Shown: positions 8,368 to 18,139 of the stretch, in pieces | Numbering within the stretch: the stretch's first letter is position 1 | Layout of the letters: each line of letters begins with the position of its first letter | Source of the DNA: Klebsiella aerogenes KCTC 2190 | Lineage (GTDB): Bacteria; Pseudomonadota; Gammaproteobacteria; Enterobacterales; Enterobacteriaceae | Length of the DNA: 64,000 bases | NCBI RefSeq assembly: GCF_000215745.1 | Contig: NC_015663.1 | Coordinates: 248,001 to 312,000, forward strand | Direction: 5' to 3' | Translations under genes and position numbers: made by a program | Notes under the pieces: generated by a model | Told to the model about the DNA's origin: nothing | Seen by the model: only the letters and a program-made list of their open reading frames with translations | Database searches by the model: none

Positions 8368-9531
8368 TTATTGTTTGTCCTGATTGGCCGCTGCTGGCAT
8401 GTCGCTCGCATGTTTTTGTACATACTGGGTCAGGAGACGAACCTGTTCCTGAGTCAGTGAAGTACGGCCGGACATACCTTTAACCACCCCAATCCACTGG
8501 TTGGCGTTAAAGCGATTCAACTCGGTCAGGCCATGACAGCCGGTACAGTTGTTAGCCATTAATTCAGAAGCGTAACTCCAGATTTTTTGTTGATCGCCAA
8601 TCAGATTTTTCGCCGGCAGCCAGACCTGCAGATCGACTTCATGCCAGACCTGTTTGGTCTCTTCATCGGTAACGGAGCCAGAGACTTTTAACGCTTTGCG
8701 AGCTTCTTCGCCCAGCAGCGCGCTCATAATGCGTTTGCCGCGCGCGGCGTAGAAAGCTTCGGTGACGCCATCCTGTTGCCAGCCATGAACATCCGCCAGC
8801 ACCATGTCGCCTTCACGCTTCACCACTTTCACTTCAGTGGAGGCCATCAGGTTACCGTCGTTATGGTCGCCTGCTTTCTCGCTCAGCCAGAACGGCTGGG
8901 TCTGAATGGTGTAAAGGGTAGTCGCGGTCGCCGGGGTTTTCGCCGCCGCGTTAGCGAGCTCGCTGGCCCCTGCCGCCGCCAGGCCGCTCATGTTCGGCAG
9001 AATATGCGCCACGCCTTTATGGCAGTCGATGCAGGTTTCGCCCTCTTTGATCGCCACTGGATGCTGCTTACGGGCTTCAGGAGTCTGCGCCAGAATATCC
9101 ATCGCTTTATAGTCGTGGCAGGAACGGCAGGTCGCCGAATCGCTCTTCTTCAACCCATCCCAGACGCTCTGGGCCATCGCCAGTTTATGCGCCTCGTATT
9201 TTTCCGGAGTGTCGATTTTGCCGGTCATTTCACCCCAGACATCTTTCAGGGCGCCAATTTTGGTCAGCATATAATCGATCGGCTGATGAGGAACGTGGCA
9301 ATCGGCGCACTCGGCGCGAATACCTTTATCGTTCTGGAAATGCACGCTGCCCTGATATTCCGCCAGAGGCTGCTGCATGGTATGACATGACACACAAAAT
9401 TCGGTATCGCTGGTTTTATGCATAATAGTCGCGGTACCAGCCAGCAATACCACGCCAATAATGATCCCAACCAGCAAGGCGATAAATATAATTTTTCGCC
9501 TACCAGAGCGTTCCAGTGAAAGTTTACTCAT
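8368..9531 (-). CDS. torY: Pentahaem c-type cytochrome TorY/TorC
   Basis: A 387-aa NapC/NirT-type quinol-oxidising cytochrome that passes electrons to the periplasmic reductase encoded next. One N-terminal membrane anchor (residues ~13-33) is followed by five CxxCH haem sites: CVSCH (46-50), CADCH (75-79), CRSCH (135-139), CIDCH (167-171) and a C-terminal CTGCH (329-333) in the TorC-specific domain. HKTSDTEFC and GIRAECADCH are closer to E. coli TorY than TorC from memory. The ATG at 9531 (MSKLSLERSG) is preferred over a longer frame starting at 9588. The operon follows the ccm genes that mature it. Confidence 0.9.
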   Translation of the reverse strand: MSKLSLERSGRRKIIFIALLVGIIIGVVLLAGTATIMHKTSDTEFCVSCHTMQQPLAEYQGSVHFQNDKGIRAECADCHVPHQPIDYMLTKIGALKDVWGEMTGKIDTPEKYEAHKLAMAQSVWDGLKKSDSATCRSCHDYKAMDILAQTPEARKQHPVAIKEGETCIDCHKGVAHILPNMSGLAAAGASELANAAAKTPATATTLYTIQTQPFWLSEKAGDHNDGNLMASTEVKVVKREGDMVLADVHGWQQDGVTEAFYAARGKRIMSALLGEEARKALKVSGSVTDEETKQVWHEVDLQVWLPAKNLIGDQQKIWSYASELMANNCTGCHGLTELNRFNANQWIGVVKGMSGRTSLTQEQVRLLTQYVQKHASDMPAAANQDKQ

Positions 9532-9756
9532 CTTATTATTTAACCCTTTTCCTAAATGAAAGACGCAAAAGTCCCTGCCAGATGGCAATCGTTATATAAA
9601 TAAATCTATAACGATTGCACTCACCTTCTAATCCAACTAAATTTTTGGAAATTTTCGGAGCCAGGATAATCAGCCGGGGATGATTATCCTGTGATTTCAG
9701 AGCGATAACCCATTGCAAATCCAATATGCCTTCGAGCAATACTCACGTTATTTTAA

Positions 9757-10623
9757 TTATTGCAGAATAGCGGCTTGTTCTTTTTTAGCCCGGTCAATAC
9801 TACGAATGATAATTTCTCGCTGAGCATCATCCGCCGGTAACAGTTGCAGCATCAGCTGCCACGCTGCGATCGCTTTGTCATACTGCTGGTGCTCAAAGGC
9901 GTTAAACGCCGCCAGGCTAAGCACCCGCACATCGTTATGGTTATTCTTCAGCAACGTATCGAGCAGTTGCTGGGCTTCACGGCTATCGTTGGGATCCGTA
10001 GAGTGAAGTAACGCTTCGGTATATCCCAGCTGCGCATCGGCGTTGCCTGGCGCCAGCTGTCGCGCCTTATCAAACGCCTGTAACGCGGCGCCTGGATTAT
10101 TGAGCACCAGTTGCAGCCTGCCGAGCATCGTCCAGCTCAGCTGGTCGGCCGGGTATTGCTGCAGGCGGGTGCGTAGCCCCAGCGCCAGTCGAAACAGCTC
10201 TTCTTCCGACAACGGTTTACCCTGTGGATCCATCACCCGCTGCATCAGCTGCGGCGTTTGCTGGACAACTTGCTGCCACTCAACCACGCGGGTCATGTAA
10301 CTCGTTCGGATAAAAACCCCTACGCATAAAGAGGTTAGTATAATAACCCCAAGAATATACACCCAATAACTACTATTTTTGTGATTCGTTTCGGCAGATT
10401 CGGGCAAATCTTCCAATAAATTCAAGCGTAAATCGTCAACCAGCTGCTGTTGCTGCGCCGCGTTCACCGCTGAAAGATCCTCATCAAGCTCCTGCAGGCG
10501 CGCCCGATAAATCATATGGTTCATGGTATTGCGGTCAACGCGCTGCCTGCCGCTCCACGGAATAAACAGCAGCGCCGCGGTTCCCAGCAGTAACACCAAC
10601 ATGATGAGCAAAGCGACAATCAT
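9757..10623 (-). CDS. ccmI: Cytochrome c biogenesis protein CcmI (apocytochrome chaperone)
   Basis: 288 aa with two membrane segments (residues ~2-22 and ~87-105) and a C-terminal TPR domain (TMLGRLQLVLNNPGAALQAFDKA..., YTEALL, AFNAFEHQQYDKAIAAW). It corresponds to the C-terminal half of E. coli CcmH, which is a CcmH-CcmI fusion; here the two are separate genes. CcmI presents the unfolded apocytochrome to the haem ligation complex. Its ATG overlaps the ccmH stop (ATGA), showing translational coupling. It is the last ccm gene before torYZ, about 225 bp further on. Confidence 0.9.
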   Translation of the reverse strand: MIVALLIMLVLLLGTAALLFIPWSGRQRVDRNTMNHMIYRARLQELDEDLSAVNAAQQQQLVDDLRLNLLEDLPESAETNHKNSSYWVYILGVIILTSLCVGVFIRTSYMTRVVEWQQVVQQTPQLMQRVMDPQGKPLSEEELFRLALGLRTRLQQYPADQLSWTMLGRLQLVLNNPGAALQAFDKARQLAPGNADAQLGYTEALLHSTDPNDSREAQQLLDTLLKNNHNDVRVLSLAAFNAFEHQQYDKAIAAWQLMLQLLPADDAQREIIIRSIDRAKKEQAAILQ

Positions 10624-11087
10624 TTCAGGGTCCTTTTATTGTCATCAAGCAGCGCCTTTAAGCGTTCCTGTTCCTGCGCGCTCAGCTCGCTGATGCGTTC
10701 AGCCCGTGAGCGACGGCTTAAACGGAAAATCACCAGCGCGCCGCCCACAACGAAACAAGCCGGCAGCAGCCAGAGGATAATCGTCGCTGGGGTCACCGGC
10801 GGTTCGTAGGTCACGAAGTTGCCGTAGCGCGCCACCATGTAATCGGTGATTTGCTGATTGCTTTGTCCCTGCTCCATCAATTGCCAGACCTTTTTGCGCA
10901 TGTCGGCGGCAATCATCGAGTTCGAATCGGCAATACTGTTGTTCTGGCATTTCGGGCAGCGCAGCTGTTCGGTCAACTGGCGGAACTGCTGCTCCTGAGC
11001 CTCATCTTTAAATGGATAGGTATCAATCGCCGCCAGCGCCTGAAACGAGAACAGCGCCGTCAGTAAAGTGATGAGCAGATATTTCAC
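10620..11087 (-). CDS. ccmH: Cytochrome c maturation thiol oxidoreductase CcmH
   Basis: 155 aa with an N-terminal signal or anchor ending near ALA, the CcmH/NrfF motif LRCPKCQ (Cys44, Cys47) followed by NNSIADSNSMIAADMR, a C-terminal membrane segment (~103-123) and a basic tail. CcmH reduces the haem-binding cysteines of apocytochromes together with CcmG. It corresponds to the N-terminal half of the fused E. coli CcmH. GTG start at 11087 overlaps the ccmG stop (GTGA). NrfF paralogues look alike, but the gene order settles the identity. Confidence 0.92.
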   Translation of the reverse strand: MKYLLITLLTALFSFQALAAIDTYPFKDEAQEQQFRQLTEQLRCPKCQNNSIADSNSMIAADMRKKVWQLMEQGQSNQQITDYMVARYGNFVTYEPPVTPATIILWLLPACFVVGGALVIFRLSRRSRAERISELSAQEQERLKALLDDNKRTLK

Positions 11088-11641
11088 GCGCCCCCCTGCT
11101 GGCTATATTTATTCCACAGCGGCAGAATCTCCTGCTGCCAGACCCGCTCGTTCACATCGCCGGCATGGCGGTAGCGGATAATGCCTTTGCCGTCGATGAG
11201 GAAAGTTTCCGGCGCGCCATACACGCCAAGATCCAGCCCCAGCATGCCGTCGCCGTCAAACACCCCCAGCGCATACGGGTTGCCCAATTCGTGCAGCCAG
11301 TTCACCGCTTTCTGGCGATCGTCTTTATAGTTGATGCCAACGATGCGAATGCCCTGCGCCGCCAGGGAGCGCAAATACTGATGCTCCGCCCGACAGGTGG
11401 GGCACCAGGTGGCCCAGACGTTAATCAGCACCGGTTTACCATTGATAATGTTAGAGGGATCCAGCATGACATCCGGTTTTTCCAGCGACGCCAGGCGGAA
11501 ATCCGGCAGAGGTTTACCCACCAGCGCAGATTCAAGCACGGTAGGATCGTCGCCGTCACTATTGCGCATCAGTTGCCACATCAGCGCCGCCGCCAGAATC
11601 AGGAAGATAGCCAGCGGTAAATATAAGACTTTGCGGTTCAT
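11084..11641 (-). CDS. ccmG: Thiol:disulfide oxidoreductase CcmG/DsbE
   Basis: 185 aa, the same length as E. coli CcmG. An N-terminal membrane anchor (~5-22) is followed by a periplasmic thioredoxin fold with the active site WATWCPTCRAEH (Cys80, Cys83) and the cis-Pro region YGAPETFLID. It keeps CcmH and apocytochrome thiols reduced, drawing electrons from DsbD. ATG at 11641 overlaps the ccmF stop (TGATG); a GTG one codon upstream is less likely. Confidence 0.95.
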   Translation of the reverse strand: MNRKVLYLPLAIFLILAAALMWQLMRNSDGDDPTVLESALVGKPLPDFRLASLEKPDVMLDPSNIINGKPVLINVWATWCPTCRAEHQYLRSLAAQGIRIVGINYKDDRQKAVNWLHELGNPYALGVFDGDGMLGLDLGVYGAPETFLIDGKGIIRYRHAGDVNERVWQQEILPLWNKYSQQGGA

Positions 11642-13593
11642 CACGCGTTCTCCGGCAGTGATTTACGTAAGCGGTAACGTGGGTCCAGGATGCACAGCAC
11701 GCCGCCAAACGCCATTAACATCCCGCCGAACCAGATCCAGCGAACAAAAGGTTTATAGTACAAGCGCACCGCCCAGCTACCGTCGGCCAGCTCTTCACCC
11801 AGCGCAGCGTACAGGTCGCGTACCAGCCCGCCGTCGATGGCGGCTTCGGTCATCTCCATCCGGCTGCTGCTGTAAATGCGTTTCTCCGCCCGCAGCGTAC
11901 TCACGTGACGGCCATTCTGCGAAACTTCGATCACCCCTTCACCGCCAAAGTAGTTCGGCCCGGTGATATCCCGCACGTCACGGAACACAAAGTGATACTG
12001 GTGGATATCGACGCTATCGCCCGGCTTCATTCGCACGTCGCGTTCAATGCTGTAATTCTGACTGAAGGCAATGCCAATGACGGTGACCACCAGCCCCACA
12101 TGGCCGGCGACCATTCCCCAATGGCTGCGTCCGAGGCGGGTCAGCCCGCGCCAGAAGGGGTGGCGATCGGTGGCGCGCTCCACCACTTCCATCACGGTAA
12201 GCACGAATGCCCACAGCGACATCAGCAGGCCAACTACGGTCATGGCTTTAATACGATCCTGCATCAGCCACGGCAGTGCGATGGCCAGTACGACGGCAAC
12301 CACCGCTGCAATCAGCAGCCGCTTACGCAGCTTGTGGAATTCATCGCGACGCCAGTGCACCAGCGGCCCGATCCCAAGCAGCAACGAGAACGGGATCATC
12401 AGCGCAATAAAGAGGGAATTAAAGAACGGCTCGCCGATAGAAATGCTGCCTAGCCCCAGTAGCTTGTGTATCAGCGGCAGCAGCGTCCCCAGCAGCACCA
12501 CCAGCATGGCGGCAATCAGCAGCACATTGTTGCCCAGCAGCAGCGACTCGCGCGACCACAGTTCGTGACGCACCCGGGAACGTACCTTGCCGCCTTTGAT
12601 GGCGAATAACAGCAGCGAACCGCCGATAGTGATCACCAGTAGCGCCAGAATAAACATGCCGCGCGTAGGATCGGAAGCGAAGGAGTGTACGGAAATCAGT
12701 ACCCCGGAACGCACCAGGAAAGTGCCCAGCAGACACAGCGAGAACGCCAGAATCGCCAGCAGCACGGTCCAGGATTTAAAGCTGCCGCGCTTTTCGGTGA
12801 CCGATAGCGAGTGAATCAGCGCCGTTCCCGCCAGCCACGGCATCAGGGAGGCGTTTTCTACCGGATCCCAGAACCACCAGCCGCCCCAGCCGAGCTCATA
12901 ATAGGCCCACGCCGACCCCAGCACGATACCGACCGTCAGAAAGCTCCACGCCGCCAGCGTCCACGGGCGTGACCAGCGCGCCCACGCGCTATCAAGACGC
13001 CCGGTCATCAGCGACGCAATGGCGAAAGCGAAGGCCACGGAGAAACCCACATAGCCCATGTACAGCATCGGCGGGTGGAAGATCAGCCCGATATCCTGCA
13101 GCATCGGGTTCAGATCGCGCCCCTCGATGGGGAAATCAGGTAGCGTTCGCACGAAGGGATTTGAGGTCAGCAGGATGAACGCCAGAAAGCAGAAAGAGAT
13201 CATCCCCATCACCGCCAGCACCCGCGAAGAGGCTTCCAGCGGAATATTACGGCTCAGGGCCGCGACCGCGCAGGTCCAGCCGCTCATCAGCAATACCCAC
13301 AGCAGCAACGATCCCTCGTGGGCCCCCCAGGTCGCCGCTACGCGATACCACACCGGCAGCAGCGTATTCGAGTTACTGACGACATACAGAACGGTGAAGT
13401 CATTCACCACAAAGGCATACACCAGAATGAGAAACGCCCCGAGGATGGCGGCAAACATCGCTACCGACAGCGGCTTCGCCAGCGCCATCATCCGCGCATC
13501 CTGCCGCATCGCGCCCCAGGAGGGAAATAGCGCCAGCAGGCAGGAAATGCCCAGCGCCAGGCACAGCAGGAAGAGGCCAATTTCAGGGATCAT
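11641..13593 (-). CDS. ccmF: Haem lyase subunit CcmF
   Basis: A 650-aa polytopic inner-membrane protein of the haem handling family. The tryptophan-rich WWD motif is visible as [19 protein letters not shown], with conserved periplasmic histidines nearby, and there is a large periplasmic domain near the C-terminus. CcmF with CcmH/CcmI joins haem from holo-CcmE to the CxxCH motifs of apocytochromes. Length and sequence match the E. coli protein (647 aa). The ATG overlaps the ccmE stop. Confidence 0.97.
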   Translation of the reverse strand: MIPEIGLFLLCLALGISCLLALFPSWGAMRQDARMMALAKPLSVAMFAAILGAFLILVYAFVVNDFTVLYVVSNSNTLLPVWYRVAATWGAHEGSLLLWVLLMSGWTCAVAALSRNIPLEASSRVLAVMGMISFCFLAFILLTSNPFVRTLPDFPIEGRDLNPMLQDIGLIFHPPMLYMGYVGFSVAFAFAIASLMTGRLDSAWARWSRPWTLAAWSFLTVGIVLGSAWAYYELGWGGWWFWDPVENASLMPWLAGTALIHSLSVTEKRGSFKSWTVLLAILAFSLCLLGTFLVRSGVLISVHSFASDPTRGMFILALLVITIGGSLLLFAIKGGKVRSRVRHELWSRESLLLGNNVLLIAAMLVVLLGTLLPLIHKLLGLGSISIGEPFFNSLFIALMIPFSLLLGIGPLVHWRRDEFHKLRKRLLIAAVVAVVLAIALPWLMQDRIKAMTVVGLLMSLWAFVLTVMEVVERATDRHPFWRGLTRLGRSHWGMVAGHVGLVVTVIGIAFSQNYSIERDVRMKPGDSVDIHQYHFVFRDVRDITGPNYFGGEGVIEVSQNGRHVSTLRAEKRIYSSSRMEMTEAAIDGGLVRDLYAALGEELADGSWAVRLYYKPFVRWIWFGGMLMAFGGVLCILDPRYRLRKSLPENA

Positions 13594-14066
13594 TGCGCGG
13601 CTCCCTGTGGCTTCTCAGCCGGATGATGATTCTCTTCCATCGCTTCTTTCACTTCCGGAGGGGTGTAATTTTCATCGTGTTTCGCCAGCACTTCCTTCGC
13701 GCGGATATGCGTCCCGTCCTGCAACGTCCCCTGGGCTACGACCCCCTGCCCTTCGCGGAACAACGCCGGCAGTATCCCGGTATAGCTCACCTCGACGACG
13801 CCGCGGGCATCATAGAGTTTGAAGGTCACATCGAGGGTTTTATCGTCACGCTTCACGCTGCCGGGCATCACCATGCCGCCGATACGTAGACGCTGTCCCG
13901 GCTCTGGCTTCTGGCCATTTTCCCGTTTGCCGTATATCACTTCGCCTGGGGTATAGAAGAGATCGATATTGGAGCTTAATGCATACATCACCAGACCAAC
14001 GGTCAGCGCCAGCCCCCCAATCACTCCGCAGGCGAGCCAGAGACGTACTTTACGCCGAGGATTCAC
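13590..14066 (-). CDS. ccmE: Periplasmic haem chaperone CcmE
   Basis: 158 aa with an N-terminal membrane anchor and an OB-fold periplasmic domain. The haem-binding motif is [12 protein letters not shown], with the covalent-haem histidine at residue 130 and Tyr134, as in E. coli. CcmE receives haem from CcmC and carries it to CcmF. GTG start at 14066, coupled to the ccmD stop. Confidence 0.97.
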   Translation of the reverse strand: MNPRRKVRLWLACGVIGGLALTVGLVMYALSSNIDLFYTPGEVIYGKRENGQKPEPGQRLRIGGMVMPGSVKRDDKTLDVTFKLYDARGVVEVSYTGILPALFREGQGVVAQGTLQDGTHIRAKEVLAKHDENYTPPEVKEAMEENHHPAEKPQGAAQ

Positions 14067-14287
14067 AACGCATCTCCCTTCATTGTGCTTTGCTTACGCG
14101 CCGCCGATACCCGCCGCTCGCGCGCCATCTGCCGGCGTACATCCGCCAGCAACGCCCGGCGCTGCCAGCGGGTATGGATGAACAAAATCAGCAGCGCGAT
14201 GACCGTCACTGCAACCGCCAGCCAGACATAAAAGGCGTAGCCGCCCATCTGCCAGAAATCGCTCCAGGAGTGAAAAGCGCTGGTCAT
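14063..14287 (-). CDS. ccmD: Haem exporter accessory protein CcmD
   Basis: A 74-aa protein with one membrane segment (~17-37) preceded by [14 protein letters not shown], the CcmD signature, and a basic cytoplasmic tail. It stabilises the CcmABC-CcmE complex and helps release holo-CcmE. ATGA overlap with ccmC and GTGA with ccmE show tight coupling. Confidence 0.95.
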   Translation of the reverse strand: MTSAFHSWSDFWQMGGYAFYVWLAVAVTVIALLILFIHTRWQRRALLADVRRQMARERRVSAARKQSTMKGDAL

Positions 14288-15030
14288 GAGTTCTCCTCGC
14301 GTTTACTAGCGCCAGCCAGCGCCACGACCCACGGGCGGCGGCGCTCCTGCAACAGAATTAAATTACGCATACGCATTAATGTCAGAGTAATAAAGAGGAA
14401 TAAGAAACCGAAAATGGTTAAACGCAACGGCATGCGCATCGACGGATCGATGGTTTTCTGCATATTGGTCGAGCCCTGATGCAGGGTGTTCCACCACTCC
14501 ACGGAATAATGAATAATCGGCAGGTTAACCACCCCAACCAGCACCAGTATCCCGGCGGCGCGCCCGGCCAGCCGGCGATCGTCAAAAGCGTGATACAGGC
14601 CAATCACCCCGACGTATAAAAACAGCAGGACCAGTTCGGATGTCAGACGCGCATCCCAGACCCACCAGGTTCCCCACATCGGTTTTCCCCACGCGGAACC
14701 GGTCACCAGCGCAATAAAGGTGTAAACCGCGCCTGGCAGCGCCATCGCAATCACCGCTTTATCCGCCATTTTCATCTGCCAGACCAGGCCGACAAAAGCG
14801 GTCACGGCCATGGAGCCGTAAATCCCCATCGACCACATCGCCGCCGGGACGTGCAGATACATGATGCGATAGCTTTCACCCTGTTGATAATCTGCCGGGG
14901 CGTAGACAAATCCCCAGACGCAGCCCACCACCAGAAACAGCGCGCTGAGGATAGCCATCAGCGGAATGAATCGTCCGCATACGCTATACAGGCGCTCTGG
15001 AATGGCGAGTTGATGTAACACTTTCCACAT
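14284..15030 (-). CDS. ccmC: Haem delivery protein CcmC
   Basis: A 248-aa, six-span membrane protein with the tryptophan-rich motif GTWWVWDARLTSELVLL between membrane segments. CcmC binds haem and transfers it to His130 of CcmE. The 33-bp gap to ccmB is the only non-overlapping junction in the ccmA-I run. ATG at 15030. Size is close to E. coli CcmC (245 aa). Confidence 0.96.
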   Translation of the reverse strand: MWKVLHQLAIPERLYSVCGRFIPLMAILSALFLVVGCVWGFVYAPADYQQGESYRIMYLHVPAAMWSMGIYGSMAVTAFVGLVWQMKMADKAVIAMALPGAVYTFIALVTGSAWGKPMWGTWWVWDARLTSELVLLFLYVGVIGLYHAFDDRRLAGRAAGILVLVGVVNLPIIHYSVEWWNTLHQGSTNMQKTIDPSMRMPLRLTIFGFLFLFITLTLMRMRNLILLQERRRPWVVALAGASKREENS

Positions 15031-15063
15031 TTTTTTTGCCTCATTGCCCCGAGGGAACGGGAA

Positions 15064-15723
15064 TTATTGCACGCTAATTCTGAGTGCCGCCGCGGTAGCA
15101 AACGGACTTAAGGTGGCGCTTCCCGCCAGAAAGGCGCCAAGAATGGCCATATAGCCGTCAACCGGCAACTGCATCTGCGCCGCGCCCACGGCGGCGGTGG
15201 CGAAAATCAGTAACGGAATCATCAGCGGCAGCACCAGCAGGCTCAGCAATACGCCGCCGCGCCGCAGGCCGACGGTCAGCCCCACGCCGATGGCGCCAAT
15301 AAAGCTCAGCGTTGGCGTGCCCATCAATAGCGTCAGGGCCAGCACCTGCCACTCCGCCGTCGAAAGTCCGAATAACATAGCGATCAGCGGAGAGATTATC
15401 AGCAGCGGCAGCCCGGAGACCACCCAATGCGCCGCGATTTTTGCCAGCACCACCAGCGACAGCGGCACCGGCATCAGCATCAGTTGCTGCAGCGAGCCAT
15501 CCAGCCAGTCATCGCGAAACAGCCGGTCCATTGCCAGCAGCGAAGAGAGTAACGCGGCCACCCAGACAATGCCCGGCGCAATCTGCCGGAGCAGCTGCGG
15601 TTCAGGGCCGATACTGAGGGGGAACAGAGTGATAATAATCAGGAAAAACCACAGCGGGTTGATAATTTCGGCGTAATTGCGAAAGGCGAGGCGCAGGTCG
15701 CGCCAGAATATCTGCTTGATCAT
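15064..15723 (-). CDS. ccmB: ABC-type cytochrome c maturation membrane subunit CcmB
   Basis: A 219-aa integral membrane protein with six predicted spans. The N-terminus [23 protein letters not shown] is typical of CcmB. It forms the membrane part of the CcmAB ATPase that drives release of holo-CcmE. Its ATG overlaps the ccmA stop (ATGA). Confidence 0.95.
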   Translation of the reverse strand: MIKQIFWRDLRLAFRNYAEIINPLWFFLIIITLFPLSIGPEPQLLRQIAPGIVWVAALLSSLLAMDRLFRDDWLDGSLQQLMLMPVPLSLVVLAKIAAHWVVSGLPLLIISPLIAMLFGLSTAEWQVLALTLLMGTPTLSFIGAIGVGLTVGLRRGGVLLSLLVLPLMIPLLIFATAAVGAAQMQLPVDGYMAILGAFLAGSATLSPFATAAALRISVQ

Positions 15724-16343
15724 GCCGCGACCGCCTCATCGTCGCTCAGCATAATCGTGCGTAAAGGAACGCAGAGCGGGCGCAGAGGTTGATGGGTGGT
15801 CAGGATGACCGCACCGCCCTGGCCGACGTGCTGCTCCAGCCGGGTGGTCAGCGTTTGCACGCCAGCCGCATCGAGCGCGGTGAAGGGTTCATCTAAAATC
15901 CAGAACGTCGCGCGGCTGAGCCAAAGCCTCGCCAGCGCGACGCGCCGCTGTTGCCCGGCGGAGAGTTGCGCTACCGGAACATCTTCAAAGCCCACCAGCT
16001 CAACCTGCGCCAGCGCCTGCCAGCGCGCCTCAATGGTCGCCTCGGGATGATAAAAGCGCAGATTTTCGTCCGCCGTTAGCGCCCCTTTAACCCCCACCTG
16101 ATGACCGAGCCATAAGAGCTGCGCGTGCCAGCTATCGCGAGTACGCCGCAGCGGTTTGCCCTGCCAGAGAATTTCCCCTTCTTCTGGCGTCGATAACCCG
16201 GTTAAGAGATGTAATAACGAGGTTTTACCCGCGCCGTTGGGGCCTGAAATTTGAATAATCTCGCCGGGTTGTACCGCAAACGATAGGTGGGTAAAAAGGG
16301 TTCGTTCATCCCGCAGGCAGGCGATATTTTTTATTTCCAGCAT
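15720..16343 (-). CDS. ccmA: ATP-binding subunit of the cytochrome c maturation ABC complex, CcmA
   Basis: A 207-aa ABC ATPase, the same length as in E. coli. Walker A is GPNGAGKTS, the signature is [13 protein letters not shown], Walker B is FWILDEP, and the switch histidine is in ILTTHQP. It is the first gene of the nine-gene ccm run, which continues without a terminator towards torYZ. ATG at 16343. Confidence 0.96.
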   Translation of the reverse strand: MLEIKNIACLRDERTLFTHLSFAVQPGEIIQISGPNGAGKTSLLHLLTGLSTPEEGEILWQGKPLRRTRDSWHAQLLWLGHQVGVKGALTADENLRFYHPEATIEARWQALAQVELVGFEDVPVAQLSAGQQRRVALARLWLSRATFWILDEPFTALDAAGVQTLTTRLEQHVGQGGAVILTTHQPLRPLCVPLRTIMLSDDEAVAA

Positions 16344-16387
16344 CAGAAAGCAGGTCCAGTTCGGGGGTCAGCGCATTCAAGTGCCTT

Positions 16388-16393
16388 ATTATA
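16388..16393 (-). promoter_or_regulatory. Candidate -10 box for the ccm operon
   Basis: On the minus strand this reads TATAAT, a perfect -10 hexamer, about 45 bp before the ccmA start. The -35 region is weak (CAAAAC at 17 bp). No convincing FNR or NarL box was seen. Confidence 0.4.
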
Positions 16394-16527
16394 ACGAAAG
16401 AAAACAATCTGTTTTGCTGAATATATTAAAAATTTTGAACCGCCGCTAAACAGGTAAAAATGCTAAAAACTCATAATCGAACGTGCCAGTAACGGTTGCA
16501 TTTTCGCCACTACCGGCATTCCCTTCT

Positions 16528-17910
16528 TTAGCGATGCAAACGTAAGGTACTGGCAAGAGAGGATATCGCCGCAATAACGCAGGCGAGGCCAAACACATAA
16601 ACAGAAAATTGTGCGCCGGCGAGACCGGTTAAGCCGTTCAACAGCGCTATAACCATCGCCACCAGCGCCGCACCAATGGACAGCCCAGTCGTCCTGGCGG
16701 TGGATAATACCCCGGAGGCCGTTGCCGTGCGATTTGCTGAGACATTAGCAAACATCTCCTTATTGTTTGGCGGCAGGAATAAGCCATACCCCACCCCGCA
16801 AACGGCGGTCCGCCACAGAAAATCATTCACCGTTGCAGCGCCCGGCAACAGTGCCAGCGAGCCTAAGCCAAGACAAAAGATAACCACCCCGACAGTTGAA
16901 ATCTGCGTCGGATTAAAACGGTTTGACAAGCTTCCCGCCAGCGGGGCGCAGATTGCGACCGCCACCGGCCACGGCGTAAAGATAAACGCCGATTCCAGTA
17001 CTGAGTAATGGTAGGTATGTTGCAATACAAACGGTAAACCGACCAATGCCATTCCCTGGGCGATGAACAAAGAGCTGGACGAGATCACCGCCAGGGTATA
17101 TTGGCGTGAGCGAAATATATCAAGCGGCAATAAGGGGTGCTTTGCTCGCGTCTGGGCGATAAAAAAGAAGGCAAATAACGCCACTGATGCCACCGCGCAG
17201 TAGATAAGCGTTCGGCCCTCCCAGCGGCCAATTTGATCGACCGCCACCACCATCAAGCCTAATGCCGCCGCTGAACTCACGGCCCCGGCCCAATCAAAGC
17301 CCTGCTCCTTTTCGTTATCCTCCCCTAATGAAATCAAGGAGAAAACAATCGCAGCGCCGCCAGGCAGGATATTGATATAGAAAAGCCACGGCCAGGAGAG
17401 CGACGAGATGATAAATCCGCCCAGCGCCGGACCGATAGCCGTGCCAACCGCGAAGGCCAGCGCATTCAGCCCGAAAATCGTTCCTAGCGCGCAGGGTGGG
17501 AAAATAACCCGGTACAAGCCCAGCCCCACGCTTATCATGACCGCATAGCTTACCCCTTGCAGTATCCGCATGGTAACCAGTACGCCAAAGGTCGGCGCAA
17601 GGCTACAGCCCAGCGAAGAGAGCGTAAATAACACCATTCCCGCCGTATAAAAACGCTTCTCACCGATTCTGCTGCCCAGCGACGCGCAAATCAGCATCGT
17701 CGCCGCGCTGGCTACCTGATAGCCGTTGGTGATCCAGATACCGGACGCCGAATCGACCCGTAACGCACTGGCAATCGAAGGCAAGGCGACATTGACAATG
17801 GAACTATCCAGCGCCGCCATTAGCACGCCAATTAATATGGCCGCGGCGGCTAAATAGCGCCTCGGTGCCTCAAAACCTTGATCAAGTGAACAACTACTTA
17901 CCAGCGACAT
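16528..17910 (-). CDS. MFS drug-efflux transporter, DHA2-like
   Basis: A 460-aa multi-span transporter. The motif C-like signature LGLNALAFAVGTAIGPALGG (around 145-165) and the N-terminal LMAALDSSIVNVALPSIASAL are those of drug:H+ antiporters such as EmrB or SmvA relatives. ATG at 17910. It is divergent from a LysR-family gene 229 bp away, the usual arrangement for a regulator and its target. The exported compound is unknown. A metallo-hydrolase follows the regulator convergently and may belong to the same detoxification theme. Confidence 0.85.
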   Translation of the reverse strand: MSLVSSCSLDQGFEAPRRYLAAAAILIGVLMAALDSSIVNVALPSIASALRVDSASGIWITNGYQVASAATMLICASLGSRIGEKRFYTAGMVLFTLSSLGCSLAPTFGVLVTMRILQGVSYAVMISVGLGLYRVIFPPCALGTIFGLNALAFAVGTAIGPALGGFIISSLSWPWLFYINILPGGAAIVFSLISLGEDNEKEQGFDWAGAVSSAAALGLMVVAVDQIGRWEGRTLIYCAVASVALFAFFFIAQTRAKHPLLPLDIFRSRQYTLAVISSSSLFIAQGMALVGLPFVLQHTYHYSVLESAFIFTPWPVAVAICAPLAGSLSNRFNPTQISTVGVVIFCLGLGSLALLPGAATVNDFLWRTAVCGVGYGLFLPPNNKEMFANVSANRTATASGVLSTARTTGLSIGAALVAMVIALLNGLTGLAGAQFSVYVFGLACVIAAISSLASTLRLHR

Positions 17911-18139
17911 ATCCGCAGGTCCTTATCAAAACAGATCAAATGGTTTTATTGTTATGAATGTCGCCAGAGGGAAAAACCAGAGAATAAAATCGAGATTATT
18001 AGCGAAAAAATCGATGGCCGTTCGTCACCGCGATAATCATCGCTATATTCGTCAATAATTAAAAATCTGATGACAAAGTAGTCACCAAAATTTATAAATA
18101 TGCTGGCGGATAGAAAATAACGCTCATATAAGGTTTAAG

